This document shows, one piece after another, positions 20,335 through 31,664 of a stretch of 64,000 nucleotides of DNA. The translations under genes and the position numbers were made by a program. Every line of letters starts with the position of its first letter. The first letter of the stretch is position 1. The notes beneath the pieces were generated by a model that had not been told where the DNA came from, ran no database searches, and worked only from the letters and a program-made list of their open reading frames with translations. This DNA comes from Athripsodes cinereus (lineage: Eukaryota; Arthropoda; Insecta; Trichoptera; Leptoceridae), in assembly GCA_947579605.1 (NCBI GenBank), contig OX388307.1, forward strand, positions 30,419,237-30,483,236, in the 5' to 3' direction.

Positions 20335-20655
20335 ATAAGAACATTTTATTGATCAGAAAAAAATCATGAGCAATTGGCGAGCTTATTGCCTGGGGGCAAT
20401 ATCTTCCAGCTAACCAGCTTGTAATGATTTTCTTAGTTAAATTGCTGTTTGTAATAGTCATTCCAAATCAAATCTTTGCTTCCCTTCCAGGATGCCACTG
20501 CGCTGCCTCTGGGTCGACCTACAGATACGGTCCAGCTTCCCTTATACTCTCTTCCTGGACACTCCTCCACCAGATATTGGATCGTTTGGGACTGAAACCC
20601 ACGGTTATTTAGTGCAATTGTGCACTTATATGTGTATTGTAGATTTAGTGCCAAT
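20335..20655 (-). pseudogene. LINE C-terminal zinc-knuckle fragment with 3' UTR
   Basis: The minus strand frame gives QSQTIQYLVEECPGREYKGS and later KDLIWNDYYKQQF-stop, like the QT-x-x-H-x-x-x-ECP motif at the end of RNase-H-bearing LINEs. The 3' part contains the conserved LINE-tail strip GGAAGATATTGCCCCC...ATAAGCTCGCC, also seen in degraded form near 61235, and ends in an ATT repeat. Confidence 0.6.
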
Positions 20656-20757
20656 AATTCAAGATCATGTCTTAATTTGGATCAGTGTGAATTATCTATG
20701 CAGGCTTGTGTAAATCACAGAATTCCATACAAAACCTAGAACCCTGACTCATTTACA

Positions 20758-20987
20758 AAAGTGAGGCAAAAAATCTATGAATTTTTGACAGAACGGTTGG
20801 CGAAAGCGTGTGGTGTTTCCTACATTTTATGAAGTATTCTCGCATTTTTATAAAAATATATCATTTTTACATTTATAAAAACGTAATTGGACAATTTTTG
20901 AAGTTCTTGTCAACGTTTTAAGCGATTTACCACACTTTTTTTCGCCAACCGATCTGTCAAAAGTGCCGAAAAATGGTGCCTCACTTT
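20758..20987. mobile_element. MITE with imperfect inverted repeats
   Basis: AAAGTGAGGCA and TTTTTGACAGAACGGTTGGC at the left are mirrored by GCCAACCGATCTGTCAAAAG and TGCCTCACTTT at the right. The centre is AT-rich. No ORF and no certain target duplication. Confidence 0.75.
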
Positions 20988-21095
20988 ATTACAATGAAAA
21001 TACATACGAGTAGGTACTCCATCTAGGTATTATATATAAAAATCTATGGTGTAAAATTGTTATCTCTGGTTTAACCAAAACGATATCTATGCGAT

Positions 21096-21174
21096 TTCTT
21101 ACATGCAGCTGGTCTGCTGGTTACCCCACTTGTGGGATATGCCGTGATGGTATAGTAGTAGTAGTAGTAGTAGT
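21096..21174 (+). mobile_element. (TAG)n-tailed SINE, 3' end only
   Basis: It contains ACATGCAGCTGGTCTGCTGG, the TACCCCACTTGTGGGATATG block and CCGTGATGGTATAG, then seven TAG units. It is strongly 5'-truncated. Confidence 0.85.
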
Positions 21175-21179
21175 AGATA

Positions 21180-23090
21180 TCTATATTTTTTTTATGGTGC
21201 ACCTACTCGCTCACTTTTATTCAGATTTTTGTAGGATAGGTATATAAAGATTATACAAATTGACATTTATCAATAAATAATAATTTTAGTCAGGCATACA
21301 TCATTATAGCTGGAAGAACTCTAACCACCGTTTATAAGTAAGGTGTGACTTAGCCGGATGTAAAAGTTGGAAAATTAGCTGCTCTTTGTTTGTGAGGGTG
21401 CCTGAATAAAAAAACAAAGGGTTGGGATTTTTTCTTCATAGGAAACATAAAATAGTAAATTGTTCTCCTATTAGGGTTTTTTTTCATTTTATAATGTTAG
21501 GCTCTTATACACTTTTTTTATTAAACTTTCAGTAACTTTCGTATGGCTTAAATAATATCATACTGACTTTTGTTTTCTTATTGGAATGTATCGTTTTCTT
21601 ATTGGAATGTTTTATTAAAGTTGATTCAATTGAAAAAGAAAATAAGTATAATAATGGTAGATAATCATAAGGTTATTATAAGTTATAAAATTAAATGTTA
21701 TCTTTATAACTTGATAAAATAAATAAAATAAATAAATATTCTTCAGCGACCATTCACTTTGGTAGTTTATTACTGGTGTTTTTTTCATCGGATATTAATT
21801 TCTCTCACATAAACAATTGTACCATTTTTCCTTATACTGTAAAATTGTTTTGAACACCATCTGTATTTATCTATGATTTTTAATGGATGTACCTACAGTA
21901 AAGAATGAATAAATTTATATTAATTATCTATGTATAACACGGATTACCCCATTATTGGGGTAATCAGTAGACTAACTGCTTGTAATCTCATCACTACTGA
22001 ATTTAAGATGATGTGTTCTATAAACTAATATTGTTTACCATCACTTACCTTTAATGTGAAGAACTCAAAAAATTAATGAGAAGAATGGGAGACATTTTTC
22101 CTGTCGAATATTTTACAGAGCAAGCTAAACTGTTTTAAAATTTATTCATTATTATTTTAAATATATAATAAAACTTTTCTGTAGATTAAAAAGTATGTAT
22201 GTGCTAGGACGCGATCACAGGACCCTCATTTTCCATCTGAATAAACAACAACTGCGACTAATCTACTTAAAATGTTCTTGTGCGTAACCAACGGAAGGAT
22301 AAAGATGAATGAAGATCTTATTTAAAGAAAATAAATTGGATAATCTAAATAAAGTTACCGGGTAAGAAGGTTTTTTAGTCGAAGGAGTAGGTGAAGTATT
22401 TCCTTTTAAGTATTGCTAGTTGAGAATTATTTTGAAACTCGATTCTCCATTTGGGGAGCAATTACAAGTAGTTAGTTAAGAAATTATTATGAACTTCTTT
22501 TTATTGCAGAAAAACATACCAATGAATAGTTTGAGTCCTTTCGAAAATGAATTTATATTCTATTATGTATGGACGATAGTTTTTAAATTACAGCATGACC
22601 AAGAATACATTCTAAAATACTTTTTACCAAGTTATTTATTTTGTAAACTATTTTTGACATTTTCAAAACGATGTATAGTTTACGGGTTTGCTATTATTAT
22701 CTTGTGATTGAGAAGATACAAAGACAACATGTCGGTCGGAAAACTAAATACCAGATGAATATCGCAATGAAAGCTTTCAAACAACTTGTATCCTACAAAA
22801 GCGCATACAACTTAAATCGTTTGTATGAAAATGATAACCAAATTTTGGGATATCGTGGAAAGAGATAATATTATAGTTGACAATGTTATACTTTGTATTG
22901 GGGGTTAGTTTTCTTTGTTCTCAGGAGGAACTCTTGATGAGCATTGCATTCAGTTCTCTTAAAGCACGTTTGATAGGAGAGCTTGCATGTGAAACTAGTA
23001 TATTGTCAAGAAAACACAAACTCTTGCATGCCACCCAATGTTTAATACTTTCTGAGGGAGAAAAAAAAAAAATATTTTTAATTTAATTTA
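21180..23090. other. Long AT-rich stretch, no gene recognised
   Basis: Several short frames occur (22489-22707, 22671-22868, 22877-23086). The second reads EKIQRQHVGRKTKYQMNIAM and could be a fragment of something coding, but there is no recognisable domain and no conserved splice pattern. A TTTTCTTATTGGAATGT doublet is present near 21577. No transposon end was identified. Confidence 0.45.
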
Positions 23091-23095
23091 ATAAA

Positions 23096-23255
23096 GAGTT
23101 CGTCGGTAGCCTGGAGGTAGAGTCTCGGCCTTCAGAACAAGGAGTCCGTGGTTCGATCCCAGGTGCCGGCAAACTCCCCTTTCACGGCACAAGCTTTTAG
23201 CTTAGTGTGAAAGGTGTGTAAGGTTGTATTTGGGTTTATAACAAACCCAGATATA

Positions 23256-23348
<93 letters not shown>
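23096..23348 (+). mobile_element. tRNA-derived SINE with 87-nt pure poly-A tail
   Basis: The head GAGTTCGTCGGTAGCCTGGA...GGTAGAGTCTCGGCC has A-box character and GGTTCGATCCCAGGTGCCGG is the B-box region. The body is CACGGCACAAGCTTTTAGCT and TGTATTTGGGTTTATAACAA...CCCAGATATATC. The tail is 87 uninterrupted A (23262-23348). A tail this pure usually means a very recent insertion. The open phenylalanine frame on the minus strand is just this tail. Confidence 0.95.
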
Positions 23349-23350
<2 letters not shown>

Positions 23351-24290
23351 ATAATACATACTAATTTGTGTTGTATAACGGTCGCATATATTATTACAAA
23401 TTTTGAAATACCTATCTATGTAAGTATTTGTTGCATTTTTTAATTAACAATATAATTTTAGTCCTGTGACTTACAGTTCAAATATTATTTCTGATAGACA
23501 TGTATTATTTACATCACAGTTTAAATATCATTTGATATTACTGTAAGTAATATATAAGTTGAAATAACCTCTTTTCTTGGACATTTCAGGAACCCAAGGA
23601 CACCTATTCATTCGTTTGGGTGACAATATCTTTATTATTTCAACTCTGTCCAGTCCATCAGTACCACTAAGCCAGTATTGGCATCCCCGACACTACGGAG
23701 TCAGTGGGCGGCGGACCCGGCTGATGTAGCAGATCCCATCTCGAGACCCACACATCCACGAATACCATAAAGTATGCAGCTTTCGTGGCATTCTTTGTAA
23801 ATAATATATACGAATAACGATTTGTGCGAGTTTGTATATTTCTATTTATCGAGCTTTCAAGTCGAGAAATCCAAAAAAAGTAAGTAGTTGTATCCTTCAA
23901 ACGTAATGTATAAAGTTTGTAAATAAATAAATTGTTAAGGTAATCGTGCCTTTGATACGACTTATTCGTTTGTGAATAATCGATTTGGTTTATGGGAATA
24001 AGATGTAGATATTATAATAATGATGATGTAATGGAGTAAAACGAGCTTTTTGTACGAAATCTAAATGTTGAGAAAACTGCCCACGGGCATAAAGAAAATC
24101 TGAATAAAATGTATATGCGTTTACAGTAAAAAAACGTAAAAGGTTTAATATACAAAATCATGTGTTTCAAACTATCTTTAAAATAAACTTCGCTCAGTGA
24201 GTACCAGTAACTATTTTTTATTGATTCTTTACTGTAAATTGATTAACTACGAGCAAATATACAGAAAAGTACATTTAAATAAAATGAAAT
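23349..24290. other. AT-rich stretch with a small GC-richer block
   Basis: About 23640-23790 is richer in G+C; read on minus it gives FVDVWVSRWDLLHQPGPPP and ...GMPIL, unrecognised. The rest is AT-rich. No gene model is supported. Confidence 0.4.
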
Positions 24291-24295
24291 ACAAT

Positions 24296-24385
24296 CAAGC
24301 TGGCAAGGGCAGGTGTCCAACATGTGTGTTGAAAGACTTGGCTTGGAGTGGCCAGAACTCCTGGAAGCAGTGGTGAACAGTCAAT
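24296..24385 (+). pseudogene. RTE-like relic, second subfamily
   Basis: AGCTGGCAAGGGCAGGTGTC, the CAACATGTGTGTTGAAAG block and CTTGGCTTGGAGTGGCCAGA match 10345-10415 closely. It is a short dead fragment. Confidence 0.65.
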
Positions 24386-24389
24386 TTAA

Positions 24390-24850
24390 GTCAAGAGGGC
24401 GCGTTTATCTCAGAGGCTCGATTTCTTCCAACTAACCCAAATCATCTACATGTAATAAATCGTCGATTGTTGAAAGCAATAAACCTGCCATTTGTAAAAT
24501 TTTAATAATGTAGGTTCTTCATGTCAGCCAAAAATATAAACATTCAAGTGGCAAACCTCATCGCTGAATTTAAGATGTGAAAAAAACTAATACAGTTTTT
24601 AATAAAATCCCATACGCCCAAGTATGAAACCTACTATGTTAGTCAATAACCTTGTCCACGATTTCTTAACAAAGTACTAAATGACTATTGGCAAACACAT
24701 TATATTTTATTTTACTAAAAACGCATTCAGGATGGATGGCGTATAACATAGTTGAATTATTGAAAATGTCTTATAATTTCTGTATATTGAAGATGTTACT
24801 CGCTTAGTACTCCACTTGTAAGAGACGCCCTGATAGCGTAGATGGATAAA
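24390..24850. repeat. Degraded LINE tail and SINE pieces
   Basis: 24400-24440 (TTCTTCCAACTAACCC) resembles the LINE 3' strip of 61250. 24520-24590 contains GTGGCAAACCTCATCGCTGA followed by ATTTAAGATGTG, the inverted middle of the (TAG)n SINE. 24785-24845 contains TACTCCACTTGTAAGAGACG and a CCCTGATAGCG block, like its 3' end. All are too decayed for boundaries. Confidence 0.45.
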
Positions 24851-25334
24851 TGATAAAGATTCAAATGTTTTTGATGATGTGAAAAGAATATAAATTAGAA
24901 ATAAAGGATTTTGATTGGAAGAAAATTTAGAACAGACGCAAGTCTAGTGAGGCAGTAAATTTCATTCCATTATTGTCATAAGAATATGATAATCATTTTA
25001 AGTTAGTTTGTTATTTTTATGGAAAAATAAATAAACAAAAAAATACCATGCTTTGGAAATACGTCAAATGTGACGAAAGCATAGAATTTAAATATTAAAA
25101 CGTATTTTACTTAAACAATCTCATCCCAAGGCATAACACGTGACATTGTGAATCTCGTTGTATAATAATGATGATTGTATTTTGTTTGACGTATTTGCTC
25201 GAATTTATTAAAATATTAAGCATCACTTCTAAATCACGTGACTACAGGAAGTATCTAGAAGAAAAAGGATTAAAAATTGTTCAATAACTCCAAAACTCAT
25301 TGCTAAGTATTAAATTATGATGAGTCGTTTTGAT
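24851..25334. other. AT-rich stretch, nothing recognised
   Basis: No coding or RNA signal. Confidence 0.5.
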
Positions 25335-25640
25335 CCTGTCATCTTTGCCATTTGAGATGACTGTGCAATTCAATTCTAGACAGGCACATTGTGTCGCATT
25401 CGGGGCAAGATTATTCCACATTAATATTAGTCCTGCAATGGCTGGCATTATACATATGACCGGCTTTAATTGGAAACAAAATTACTTCAACACATGCAGT
25501 CTGCTGTTGTTCTCTCCTAGTTTTCCTGGGGATCTATTCCCTACATTGTTCCATGCAGTAGATCATCAAAAAGCTTGTCCTGACCTCCCCGTCTCCATCT
25601 GCATTAAAGAATCTCTGAATATTATATTTTTCGGGACTTG
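25335..25640 (-). pseudogene. Possible LINE C-terminal zinc-finger fragment
   Basis: The minus strand reads AGHMYNASHCRTNINVE, a stop, then SCPECDTMCLSRIELHSHLK. The C-x-x-C...SRI-x-L-x-SH pattern is the C2H2-like finger found at the end of some invertebrate retrotransposon ORFs. Two in-frame stops show decay. The assignment rests on this one motif. Confidence 0.4.
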
Positions 25641-25667
25641 ATTTTCGAATCAAGTCCCGAAAAATAT
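25624..25667. repeat. Perfect 20-bp hairpin with TTCG loop
   Basis: ATATTTTTCGGGACTTGATT, loop TTCG, then the exact reverse complement. The arms are GC-richer than the context. No matching element in the window. Confidence 0.8.
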
Positions 25668-25699
25668 CGGGAAACGTGTCTTAACCAGTGAAGGTAAGC

Positions 25700-26365
25700 G
25701 CGAGCTGTTTTTACTTCGGTACTTATGGTATCAGCTCTCTCAAAAATTTCTTTGTTGCTTATTTTGTGATATCATCGCACTCATTATTTACCTTAGTCGA
25801 CACTGTTACAATTTCTCAAGGGGATTTTACGTGTCACCTGTTGGGAACCCATACTTCACATGCATATAATTATTTCAATGAGTAAAGCGATACACTCGCA
25901 GTTATGGCTTTGACATGGTGTCAGGTCATGCTTTCCAAAGACCCGATGACGTATCATCCAGAATGTTCCAGATGCTGTATTTGATCCATTCTGGATTTCA
26001 TCAGCATTTATGTATATTTATTCGACCATTCACGAATTATTTACAGTACACTAATGGTAAACAATGCGTATTTTGAAGTTTCAGTTTATTCATTCAAAGT
26101 TTGAATCACTGTTTTAGAAATCATGAATTATTTTCTAATTATACTAGTTTGACACAAAGTTGCTCAGCACTCTCTATCATATATTATTAACATTAAATTT
26201 CTACTTTATTTACTAAATACTCCACTCGAAATTTTGTCTTTTCTCTTTATTTTATATAATAACAATAATTTTATCTGTTCGAAACATTTTCTTTCGAAAC
26301 AGTCTGAGATCTGAATTTCCCTCTGACGATAGGAACCTTAATTTAGGTAGTTATATATTTATTTA
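25700..26365. other. AT-rich stretch, nothing recognised
   Basis: Short frames only. GAATGTTCCAGATGCTGTAT followed by TTGATCCATTCTGGA near 25962 forms an imperfect hairpin. Confidence 0.45.
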
Positions 26366-26369
26366 TATC

Positions 26370-26600
26370 AAAATGGTACTCGGAGACGTGGAAGTCCGAG
26401 GATCAAATGGCGAGATCATTTTATTCAAATCCTACAGGACGGTCACGTGTTGAGCACATTGAATATAAGAGCATACATGAAGAGTTGTATGACAATGATG
26501 GCAGCGAAATATGTATGAAAGGAAAGAAGGAGGTGGGGTTCGATCCTTTATGTCTACCTCGCGAGGGAAGCGGCGTGATGGTATGTATGTATGTCTTAAG
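26370..26600 (+). pseudogene. RTE 3' fragment
   Basis: GGTACTCGGAGACGTGGAAG and TCCGAGGATCAAATGGCGAG (RG-RGSPRIKW), CAGGACGGTCACGTGTTGAG and GCGGCGTGATGGTATGTATG match the RTE end with much divergence. It is a more distant subfamily than 8391-9443. Confidence 0.6.
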
Positions 26601-26654
26601 TCTTATTATCAAAACAACATAGTTAACTACTGAATAATCTACATATCTATCTTT

Positions 26655-26790
26655 ACTATCGCGGCATATCCTACATATAGGGTAGCCAGCAGATCAGCTG
26701 TATGTAATAAACACACAAGCTGTCCTCTACATGCCAACAAAAAAAATAATAAATTCAGGATGAGTGGCAAATCATAACTTCCCAAATGAG
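26655..26790 (-). mobile_element. (TAG)n-tailed SINE fragment
   Basis: The plus strand reads CGGCATATCCTACATATAGG, GTAGCCAGCAGATCAGCTGT, CAAGCTGTCCTCTACATGCC and TCAGGATGAGTGGCAAATCA, the reverse complement of the SINE 3' half. Confidence 0.75.
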
Positions 26791-26799
26791 TAAGATACT

Positions 26800-27356
26800 A
26801 AAATACATGAAAAACAAAATTCACAAATTAGCAAGCAGTCATTCAAGATCAAAATTACTTAAAATTAACTAAACCCTCAAATAAATTGGATTTAACAAAT
26901 AAAAATAGCAAGCAGAATGAGAACATAAACATAATAAATAAATAAATTCATTTATAAAATTTGTATGTAATAAAAAGCCCTTTTACAATATTGATTATTC
27001 AACGATCGTATAAGGACTTTCATGATACACTTGTTCACTTTGAAAACTTCACAAATAATATAACTCATATTAGAGGCACAAAGAAAACACGTATCAAAGT
27101 AAGAAACAGATAATTGACATCGGCATATTTTTTTGACGATTACAATTTTGGATATATATTATATCGAAAAATATTATTTGAAACGTATCTGATTCGAATA
27201 TAAATTTTGATATCCATTTATCAATCGAATTTTCACGAAAAATACCATTCATTATCATAAAATTTGTCTGTTACAAAACAAATACCTTACGAATTTCATA
27301 GTGAATGTGATACGACGTTGGAAGTTCATGTTAAATATAAAACATTTATACGAAAA
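26800..27356. other. AT-rich stretch, nothing recognised
   Basis: An AATAAATAAATAAATTC run at about 26935 resembles a LINE tail but lacks the hairpin. No gene. Confidence 0.45.
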
Positions 27357-27690
27357 CTAGCTGACCCGGCAAACGTTGTTTTGCCATAGGTATACATTAT
27401 TTCTAGATTACTAATATCGCTATTAAAAAAATAGGGGTTGATGGTTGAAGGGTGAAAATTTAGGGCTGTATGTATTTTTTAATGCCTCACCATAAAAATA
27501 TAAAAATAAAAAATTGTCCAAAATAAAATTCGGGGTAAACCACCTTTAACTTTTAGGGGTATGAAAAACAGATGTTGGCCGATTCTCAGACCTACCCGAT
27601 AAGCACACAAAATTTCATCAAAATCGGTCCAGCCGTTTCGGAGGAGTATTATAACAAACACCGTGACAAGAGAATTTTATATACTTACCT
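27357..27690 (-). mobile_element. Non-autonomous Helitron-type element
   Basis: On the minus strand the 3' end is GGCAAAACAACGTTTGCC, a perfect GGCAAA/TTTGCC hairpin, then GGGTCAGCTAG followed by T. The 5' side has TATATAAAATTCTCTTGTCA, GGCTGGACCGATTTTGATGA and AATTTTGTGTGC. The pattern (TC...TATATAAAA; hairpin-CTAG|T) matches 8062-10546, but the inside is a different non-coding sequence. The exact 5' base is degraded. Confidence 0.75.
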
Positions 27691-27699
27691 ATTATACTA

Positions 27700-28340
27700 T
27701 ATCAACTTTATTTTGTCATAAATAGTCTCTCTCTAGGTATTATTATTATTAATATGACATCTCACAATATCCTTGCATGTGTCGGGAGTTGCAGTGTTAT
27801 GGTTACATGTACTTTATGACTATTGGACTAGATATGGTTTCGAGTTACCACAGTCCTTATGGAATAATTTTATATATGAATGTCTTTATATTTCTTACCT
27901 ACAAGTGTGACTTTCTAACGTTACACGAGGGATAAGATGTTTAAAAATGATATACTGAGCGCGGAATACAAAATTATTTTATCGCAATGAGTAGAATAAG
28001 TACAATCAGACATCTGAATTGGAGAACCATGCTTACACAATGTAGGTATAATTGTGGAAAATCAAATCAGAAGAAGCGAGAATCGGCTCAAGCTGGTCAT
28101 GCCGGTACTGAGACTTTAGACCAGAGATCTTGATTCCGAGAATGCGAGAGATCCGGCATTCAGACGAAAAATTTGAAATAATATGAGATCCCAAAAAAGG
28201 GTTGATTCTTTGGTTTATACGCAATTTTTCTCGCTTTTTTCATTTAATTATTATTTACATTATATATTTTGTGAAATACCTACCTAGCGTGCTGCAAGTT
28301 TCTTTTAGAACTTCACAAATTTGCCCGGTTTTTATAGATA
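27700..28340. other. AT-rich stretch, nothing recognised
   Basis: No domain-bearing frame. GGGATGAGATCC-type order is absent. A short GATTCTCG/CGAGAATC pair near 28075-28145 is noted only. Confidence 0.4.
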
Positions 28341-28344
28341 CCCG

Positions 28345-28405
28345 TAAGGCAATAAACCCGCCTTTTGTACAATTATTTTTTGTTGCAATAAAGTTTATTT
28401 TTATT
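28345..28405 (+). repeat. LINE 3' tail, AAGGC...GCCTT hairpin type
   Basis: AAGGCAATAAACCCGCCTTT followed by TGTAC and AATAAAGTTTATTTTTAT is the 3' end typical of Jockey/CR1-type elements in insects. A second example is at 57648. Confidence 0.6.
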
Positions 28406-29035
28406 TCATACATATTACAAGACATATCATGTGTATTTTTCATCCAACAAGAGCTAAGCAGATACAATGCAACAAATTTATTATTTACAAAATATGCAAA
28501 TGAACTCTAATATTTATTATGTTTGCAGTAAAGGAATATCATCCTGGGGCAGGATCGTAACATGCTGTCTGCAAATGCATCATTGTATACCTAATATAGA
28601 CAATGTAATCTTACTTCGCTATCTAAGTGCTATACCTCAACGTTTTGTAAAATCAAGTATTCTCGTAAAACGTCTATAATTAAACGTGTCTATCGATTTA
28701 TCTATTTTCACCAGGCGTTGAGGTAAAGTTTAGTGTTGTGACTTAAAGTAGGTACTGCTTACTTTATTAATATATTCATTATATTTATTTTATTACATTA
28801 TATTTTGTTATGTGTTGTTTTTTTTTGTTTTATTTTTATTTTGTTATTTTGTTTTGAGCAAATATTTTTTTTTTCTTTATATTATTTATTTGAAAAATAT
28901 CTTATATGTGTAAATAATTATAAAACTATCCCTCAAAGCACGAGCTCTGCTCAAATTTGACGAAATTAATAATGTTTTTACTGTATATTTATAAAGAAAT
29001 TATTATGATTGAAAAAGTATTTATTCCAAAAAAAA
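28406..29035. other. AT-rich stretch with LINE-tail-like strip
   Basis: CCCTCAAAGCACGAGCTCTG near 28931 also occurs at 59857, in a LINE 3' UTR. The rest is featureless. Confidence 0.4.
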
Positions 29036-29039
29036 ACCT

Positions 29040-29190
29040 TAAAGGTATTTCCCAAGGACAGTCCTCTGTATGCCGATAAAAACTAAGACATTCACAATGG
29101 GCAGCAACCTTATCGCTGAATTTCAAATGTCTGTATTTTTTTTAACATTACCCTTTTACAGGAGATCCAAAAACTTACAAAAAGAGTAGA
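29040..29190 (-). mobile_element. (TAG)n-tailed SINE, degraded
   Basis: The plus strand has GACAGTCCTCTGTATGCCGA, AAGACATTCACAATGGGCAG and CCTTATCGCTGAATTTCAAA, then TTTTACAGGAGATCC, the reverse complement of the middle and 5' part of the SINE. Confidence 0.6.
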
Positions 29191-29199
29191 TGACTAATT

Positions 29200-29750
29200 C
29201 TTTGCTGAGTATTCCAAGAAAAAAATATGGTTAAAATAATATGAACATTATTTGATTTTGGACAATATTGCACCTAAGCAGTGATATTATCAAATTCATG
29301 TACATATATCATAATTATTATTAATAAAATTTCCAATTTCAATGTTTGTATATTCGTCTGTATTTTATATTATAATACTGATTGCCGGAAGCCGTTTAGT
29401 TAAATTTATTATGTTTTTTCTTTTGCCCTAGAAAAGTATTACTTAAATATATTTATTTATTCTTTTTGCATATCAGCATTATACAAAACAATACAAAATT
29501 TAAATTACTAGTACGATATGAAGTGGCGAGATTATCACTATCAATTTCTTCCATCTAACTACGACACATTGAGACTTACCTAGTTAAAACAAATTTGCTT
29601 ATATAAGATACCATTAATGCATAGCAAAAGAAAAATAAACACAAAAATTAAAATAATATTTTACACGCAACCAACACGTGTCAATCCAGAGGTAAAAGAA
29701 GTTCTTTAATACTTCCATGAAGTCCCCGATAATGAATAGGCCTCCTAATC
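29200..29750. other. AT-rich stretch with a faint LINE tail
   Basis: 29460-29580 (...GTGGCGAGATTATCACTATC, AATTTCTTCCATCTAACTAC) resembles the inverted LINE 3' strip at 61200-61260. Nothing else was recognised. Confidence 0.35.
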
Positions 29751-29754
29751 TTAT

Positions 29755-29860
29755 TTGTAATATTTCGAGCGAGCTGTAAAAAGTAGGTGTTCGTAAAACA
29801 TAATTTATATAAGACTGAATGTCAAATTTTTATTGGCACGGAGGGAGTGATTCGAATGTT
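29755..29860 (+). mobile_element. (TAG)n-tailed SINE, short relic
   Basis: GAGCTGTAAAAAGTAGGTGT, a TCGTAAAACATAA block and TTTTTATTGGCACGGAGG resemble 8535-8645 of the complete copy, with a deletion of the central part. Confidence 0.45.
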
Positions 29861-29962
29861 TCTAGACTAGTCATAATGTACATTATATTTTCTTACACAA
29901 TAAAGCGAATCAGCCATTTAATCCAAAACGAATCTTTGATCACTATTACTTTATGTATTTCT

Positions 29963-30197
29963 ACCCCCCCCCCCTCTCCCCCCCCCGGGGTCGCTAAATT
30001 TTCGAAATATGGTATAGGAATTTAAAATATTTCAAGTTTATGTCAATATCTGGTGCTTTTACCAAATATCCGATACCTTAACTATGGATTTGTGGACCCC
30101 TTTTACAACTCGTGCACCCCCATTTTTTAGTCACATCACCCCATTTTTTAGTCACATCACCCCTGGGGGTCCACCTGGACCACTTTAGAAATCACTG
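29963..30197 (-). mobile_element. Possible hAT-like terminus with internal 22-bp duplication
   Basis: Read on minus from 30197 it begins CAGTGATTTCTAAAGTGGTC, then CAGGTGGACCCCCAGGGG, like the CAGTGGTT-x-CAAAGTGG ends of hAT elements. Two tandem copies of CATTTTTTAGTCACATCACC (22-bp period) follow. C-rich runs lie at 29963-29985. No opposite end was found. Confidence 0.4.
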
Positions 30198-30199
30198 CT

Positions 30200-31660
30200 T
30201 TAAACAAATATGAAAAGTCTCTGCATTCATCCGCATCTGGAAATTATCTGATAAAATTGAAAGAAAAAACCACAATATGCATATTTAATTCAATTTTATC
30301 TTGAAATTGACTTCCAATAAGTACCTTCGGTCAAAAACATTAATAATTTGAAATTATGTATAATAATATTGATCAAATAAGATTGTACACAGAGTTAGTC
30401 ATATTGTCATTAATCAAACTAGACGATACTTGAACGCATGTCATCGAGAAAGTTCAAACAAACTCTCATATTCATAATATTATTCAATATTAATTATATA
30501 CGCTGTACAAATATGACATTAGCGTTCTACTTCTACTGCTGATGTTAATTCATAGCTTTGTTCATAGCTAAAGTACTCAGCTTGTGTTGCAAACATTTTG
30601 TTGAATAGAATATTTTTACATAATATTAAAAGCTAGCATAATGCAAATTAGTTTTACAAATGAGGAACTCATAAATTTGTAAGATACCTACTTGATGGCA
30701 AATCGAAATGCTTTGTGATTACTTTATCAATTTCATAGAGCCATACCTACTTAATTATTTAATACTATTTTTGATCATACAAATTAAACGTACGTTGCCT
30801 TAACGTTCCCATTTTCACATTTCAAGTAATCATTCTGGATATAAATTAAAGGAGTTTTTATACAACATATAGCTGAATTATAATTATATTAGTCTATCTA
30901 TTATATTTGTAAAAATTCGGAAAGAATTGCTTCGCAACTTTTTACATATTCACCATAATATTCCAGTGAGACTCCGACTAAATTTTTTGATTTTTTTTGA
31001 ATTTTTTAACTATAAATTAGGAAGGAGTTTTATAAAACATATAGTCAAATTATAATTATGTTAGTCTATTTATTATATTCGTAAAATTTCGGAAAGAATT
31101 GCTTCGCAACTTTTTACATATCCACCACAATATTCCAGTTGGACTCCGATTAATTTTTTGATATTTTATTACTTGCTGCTTTTCAAGTAAGGACTTTAAT
31201 GACCTATGTTTAGTGTGTTAAAATTGTCAACATCGTAAAATTATCGTTATCGTTAAAATTGTAAAATTGTCAAATTGTTTAAATATCGCTTGCGACTTTA
31301 AAATGCATTATTTTATTAAAGTTTCGAAAACGTAAACGAAAATTCGATGTCATAGGAAAAATAAAACATAAAATAAATAATATTTTAAAATACTAAAAAT
31401 TAATACTATTTTGTTTCACTCTAAGCAATAAGGTATACAAAGTATACACCACCACCAACGAATAATAATTGACAATATCAGTGATGATTTTTATATTATA
31501 ACTAAAATAAAATTTTTAAAAAAAAACTATATACCTAATATAATCTCGCCACTGCAAATCATCATATTTTTTGGTAACTGATCTTTTGATTGTGTTATGT
31601 GAATGATGATGTGCAAGAAGAAGAAAATAAATTTTACATGCTTTTTTTACATGTTTAGAC
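30200..31660. other. Long AT-rich stretch with one local duplication
   Basis: 30850-30990 and 31020-31160 are near-identical: TATACAACATATAGCTGAAT, TATAATTATATTAGTCTAT, AATTCGGAAAGAATTGCTTC and GCAACTTTTTACATATTCAC followed by a CATAATATTCCAGT end, at a period of about 170 bp. No gene or transposon end was recognised. Confidence 0.6.
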
Positions 31661-31664
31661 GATA

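Noticed and set aside
22489..23086. Three consecutive plus-strand frames as a small gene
   Set aside because: No recognisable domain, AT-driven composition, different frames and no convincing splice sites; kept only as unassigned sequence.
23132..23359. Minus-strand frame rich in phenylalanine
   Set aside because: It is the poly-A tail of the SINE read on the other strand, not a protein.
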